Assembly: GCA_944383765.1 (NCBI GenBank)
Contig: CALWQT010000001.1
Span: 186,001-250,000 of the forward strand
Direction of reading: 5' to 3'
Source of the DNA: an uncultured Lachnospiraceae bacterium
GTDB lineage: Bacteria > Bacillota > Clostridia > Lachnospirales > Lachnospiraceae
DNA: 64,000 bases
The notes beneath the pieces are model-generated. The model was not told where the DNA came from. It saw only the letters and a list, made by a program, of their open reading frames with translations, and ran no database searches. Below are positions 62,239 through 64,000 of this stretch, piece by piece. Made by a program: the position numbers and the translations under genes. How positions within the stretch are numbered: position 1 is the first letter of the stretch; each line of letters starts with the position of its first letter.

Positions 62239-63315
62239 AGGAAGGCTGGTGGCGATCAGGCTGTTTGTGTAATCAGCCATCTGGGAGCAGTCGGATAAAG
62301 ATGACGGAAGTTCGCAATACAAGCATTTATCCCGGTACTGCCTGCGGAAAACAGGAGACAGGACAGGTTCTGCCTGGGGCAGGAAACGGCCGGTCTTTCT
62401 GGAATAACAGGTGGAGGAGGTGGCCTGTTTTCTTGCACATCGGTCTACAAATTCTCCTACGCTTTTATGGATAGCGGTGTCCTCATAGATCAGATAATAA
62501 TAGTTTTTATAGTCGGGATAAAAATATTTCAGTTCTCCCTCAAACACCGGGATCCGAATGGAGATACGGCTGCCTTTTCCTTCCAGAGATACACCGGTCA
62601 GGGTTGGATGTTCCCAGGCGATAGAGGTAGGAATGGATATGTTACTCCGGCACTGGAGAATCAGGCAAAGGCCTTCTGCGGCAAACTGATGGCTTTCCGG
62701 TAAAAAACGGCTGTTCAGAAAATCCGGATAAAGGAGAATGGGAAGGATAAAGGGCATTCCTTTCAGGTCCTCTTCGTTGTGGAGCATCAGCAGATGGTAA
62801 AGCATAGAGTCATGGTTTATAAGGTATTCGTAATATACGTCGATCAATTGCCCGCCGGAATACTGATCGGTCCGGTGTATGCCCAGAAAAGATTCGATGG
62901 CTTTCTGCTTTAAACTGTCCAGGCCTAAAAGCTTTTTATAGGGCCTTATTTTTTTGTAAATATCAAAACTCCTGATCTGTTCAAAGGGAGATGGGAGATG
63001 ATAGAGAGTATAACGTTTTGTCAGATAAGGAATGTCAAAACCATCTCCGTTGAAGTGGACCAGGGTGTCAAAAGATTTTATAAAAGAAGAGAATGCAAGA
63101 AGGACTTCTTTCTCTGCTTCCCGGCTGTCTGCAAACCATTGGATCAGGTTCCAGGCATCTTTGTTCCGGTATGTGCAGCCAATCAGATACAGACTGGAGC
63201 TGGCAGGGGAGAAACCGGTAGTTTCAATATCAAAAAACAGCAGCCGGTCTTCCTGGCCGATACGTTCCAGAGGATAGGTAGATGGTGGTGAAAAGGTCTG
63301 TTCTACAGTGATCAT
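62218..63315 (-). CDS. Ribonuclease H-like exonuclease (YprB-like)
   Basis: The 365-residue protein has a DEDD-type 3'-5' exonuclease fold: motif I LFFDIETTGFSPA (Asp/Glu at about residues 28-30), LVHFNGDGFDIPYLTKRY (motif II) and HNEEDLKGM near the motif III region, where Asp is present. This is the arrangement of Bacillus YprB, an RNase H-like protein of unknown role that in many genomes lies beside the helicase YprA; no such helicase is nearby here. The start at 63315 follows GGGAGG; the C-terminal 100 residues are extra and contain cysteines (CARKQATSSTC, KCLYCELP). Confidence 0.82.
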   Translation of the reverse strand: MITVEQTFSPPSTYPLERIGQEDRLLFFDIETTGFSPASSSLYLIGCTYRNKDAWNLIQWFADSREAEKEVLLAFSSFIKSFDTLVHFNGDGFDIPYLTKRYTLYHLPSPFEQIRSFDIYKKIRPYKKLLGLDSLKQKAIESFLGIHRTDQYSGGQLIDVYYEYLINHDSMLYHLLMLHNEEDLKGMPFILPILLYPDFLNSRFLPESHQFAAEGLCLILQCRSNISIPTSIAWEHPTLTGVSLEGKGSRISIRIPVFEGELKYFYPDYKNYYYLIYEDTAIHKSVGEFVDRCARKQATSSTCYSRKTGRFLPQAEPVLSPVFRRQYRDKCLYCELPSSLSDCSQMADYTNSLIATSLPSVRSPF

Positions 63316-63359
63316 AAGTAAGTCCTCCCATTGCATATAAGGCATTGTTTCAGTCTCCT

Positions 63360-63388
63360 ATTATAGCAAGTTTAAGGGTTTCCGGCAA
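63360..63388 (-). promoter_or_regulatory. Promoter of the YprB-like gene
   Basis: On the minus strand TTGCCG (63383-63388) and TATAAT (63360-63365) are separated by 17 bases. Confidence 0.65.
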
Positions 63389-63442
63389 GTAAGACGGCAG
63401 AGGAGAGGAAGGACGTACCAGAATATTTGTTCGATTTTTGGT

Positions 63443-63471
63443 TGCATTGGTTATAGCGATATGTTATGATG
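63443..63471 (+). promoter_or_regulatory. Promoter of ruvA
   Basis: TTGCAT (63443-63448), 17 bases, TATGAT (63466-63471), ending 34 bases before the ruvA start. Confidence 0.65.
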
Positions 63472-63504
63472 AAGGCGATAAAAGAAAAGGGGAGAACAGA
63501 GGGT

Positions 63505-64000
63505 TGATTTCCTATATCAGAGGTATTTTAAGCGAAGTATCAGAAGATGGAATTGTGGTGGAGACAGGAAACATCGGTTATGAGATACGGGTTCCTGTCT
63601 CTGTTTTGGAAAAGCTTCCGTCTCTGGGAAGCGAGATAAAAATATATACATATATGCAGGTGAGGGAAGATGGGATCAGCCTGTTTGGCTTTCTGGGAAA
63701 GGCAGACCTGGCCATGTTCCGTCAGCTGCTGGGAGTAAATGGAATTGGACCGAAAGGGGCGCTGGGAGTCCTGTCAGTTCTGAGTCCGGACAGTCTGCGT
63801 ATGGCGATCATTTCCGGTGATGCCAAAGCCATTGCCAAGGCTCCGGGAATTGGGAGCAAGACAGCCCAGAGAGTGATTCTGGATCTGAAAGATAAGGTTT
63901 CTTTAGAAGAAGTGCTTTATGGAGGCGGTACTCCGGAAATCGGAGCAGCTGTGCCGGAGGCAGCTGCCATAGGACCGGAAAAAGAAGCGATAGAAGCGCT
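63505..64000 (+). CDS. ruvA: Holliday junction branch migration protein RuvA (partial, 3' end beyond window)
   Basis: The first 165 codons are present. RuvA tetramers bind four-way junctions and load the RuvB motor. Domain I starts SYIRGILSEVSEDGIVVETGNIGYEIRVPV, the OB-fold, and domain II contains two helix-hairpin-helix motifs: LLGVNGIGPKGALGVLSVL and IAKAPGIGSKTAQRVILDLKDK. The TTG start at 63505 follows GGGGAGA; no ATG fits the N-terminus. ruvB is expected to follow outside the window. Confidence 0.95.

Overview
This window reads as a chromosomal segment of a spore-forming, anaerobic Firmicute, most likely a Lachnospiraceae member of the Blautia/Dorea type. The evidence is the complete spoIIA and spoVA sporulation loci, strong AGGAGG-type ribosome binding sites, near-consensus sigma-A promoters with 17-bp spacers, a T-box and a c-di-AMP riboswitch, a split chromate transporter, and small proteins that I associate with this family (a DUF6472-like protein and DUF5662). 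The genus is inference. There is no insertion sequence, prophage, CRISPR array or toxin cluster; almost everything is core chromosome.

Layout. 1-4.3 kb: branched-chain amino acid genes (end of ilvB, ilvN, ilvC), a DUF815 ATPase on the other strand, and ilvA. 4.4-6.8 kb: lgt and an ABC-F ATPase. 6.8-9.8 kb: a c-di-AMP riboswitch ahead of an osmoprotectant ABC transporter whose permease and binding protein are fused. 9.8-13.6 kb: a valine T-box (GUA specifier) ahead of a NUDIX gene, a DUF6472-like gene and valS. 13.7-16.5 kb: folC, a 44-codon gene and a membrane TPR protein. 16.5-21.2 kb: spoIIAA-spoIIAB-sigF, then a 51-codon gene and spoVAA-AB-AC-AD-AE behind a sigma-G-like promoter. 21.3-29.5 kb: a Crp/Fnr regulator, a YczE-like membrane protein, a class A PBP, yigZ, typA and trpS. 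29.5-32.4 kb: copA-csoR-copZ with a CsoR-type operator. 32.5-32.9 kb: four tRNA genes (Pro, Glu, Thr, Glu). 33.0-35.4 kb: a polar amino acid ABC transporter. 35.6-37.9 kb: tRNA-Gly, an A/T-rich kinase-like gene and an orphan GtrII-like membrane protein. 38.0-45.2 kb: a mixed operon parE-parC-deoD-asd-galM. 45.3-52.5 kb: an LTA synthase-like sulfatase, a flavodoxin/HxlR pair, proC and a YbaK protein, topB and a left-handed beta-helix protein. 52.6-56.3 kb: LysR, paired chromate transporters and a MATE pump. 56.3-64 kb: a HAD protein with ybaK, a SleB-type hydrolase, an operon of phosphatase, methyltransferase and Hsp33, a cold-shock gene, DUF5662, a YprB-like nuclease and the start of ruvA.

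Regulation is the most informative layer. Besides the two classical riboregulators, several genes (the ABC-F gene, spoIIAA, typA, the amino acid transporter, the MATE pump and a phosphatase) show a near-consensus promoter followed at once by a terminator-like hairpin and only then the gene. These may be attenuators or fail-safe terminators. I found no convincing new multi-gene system. The best leads are these leaders, the valine-controlled NUDIX/DUF6472 pair, the small gene heading the spoVA operon, and the duplicated tRNA-Glu/terminator unit.
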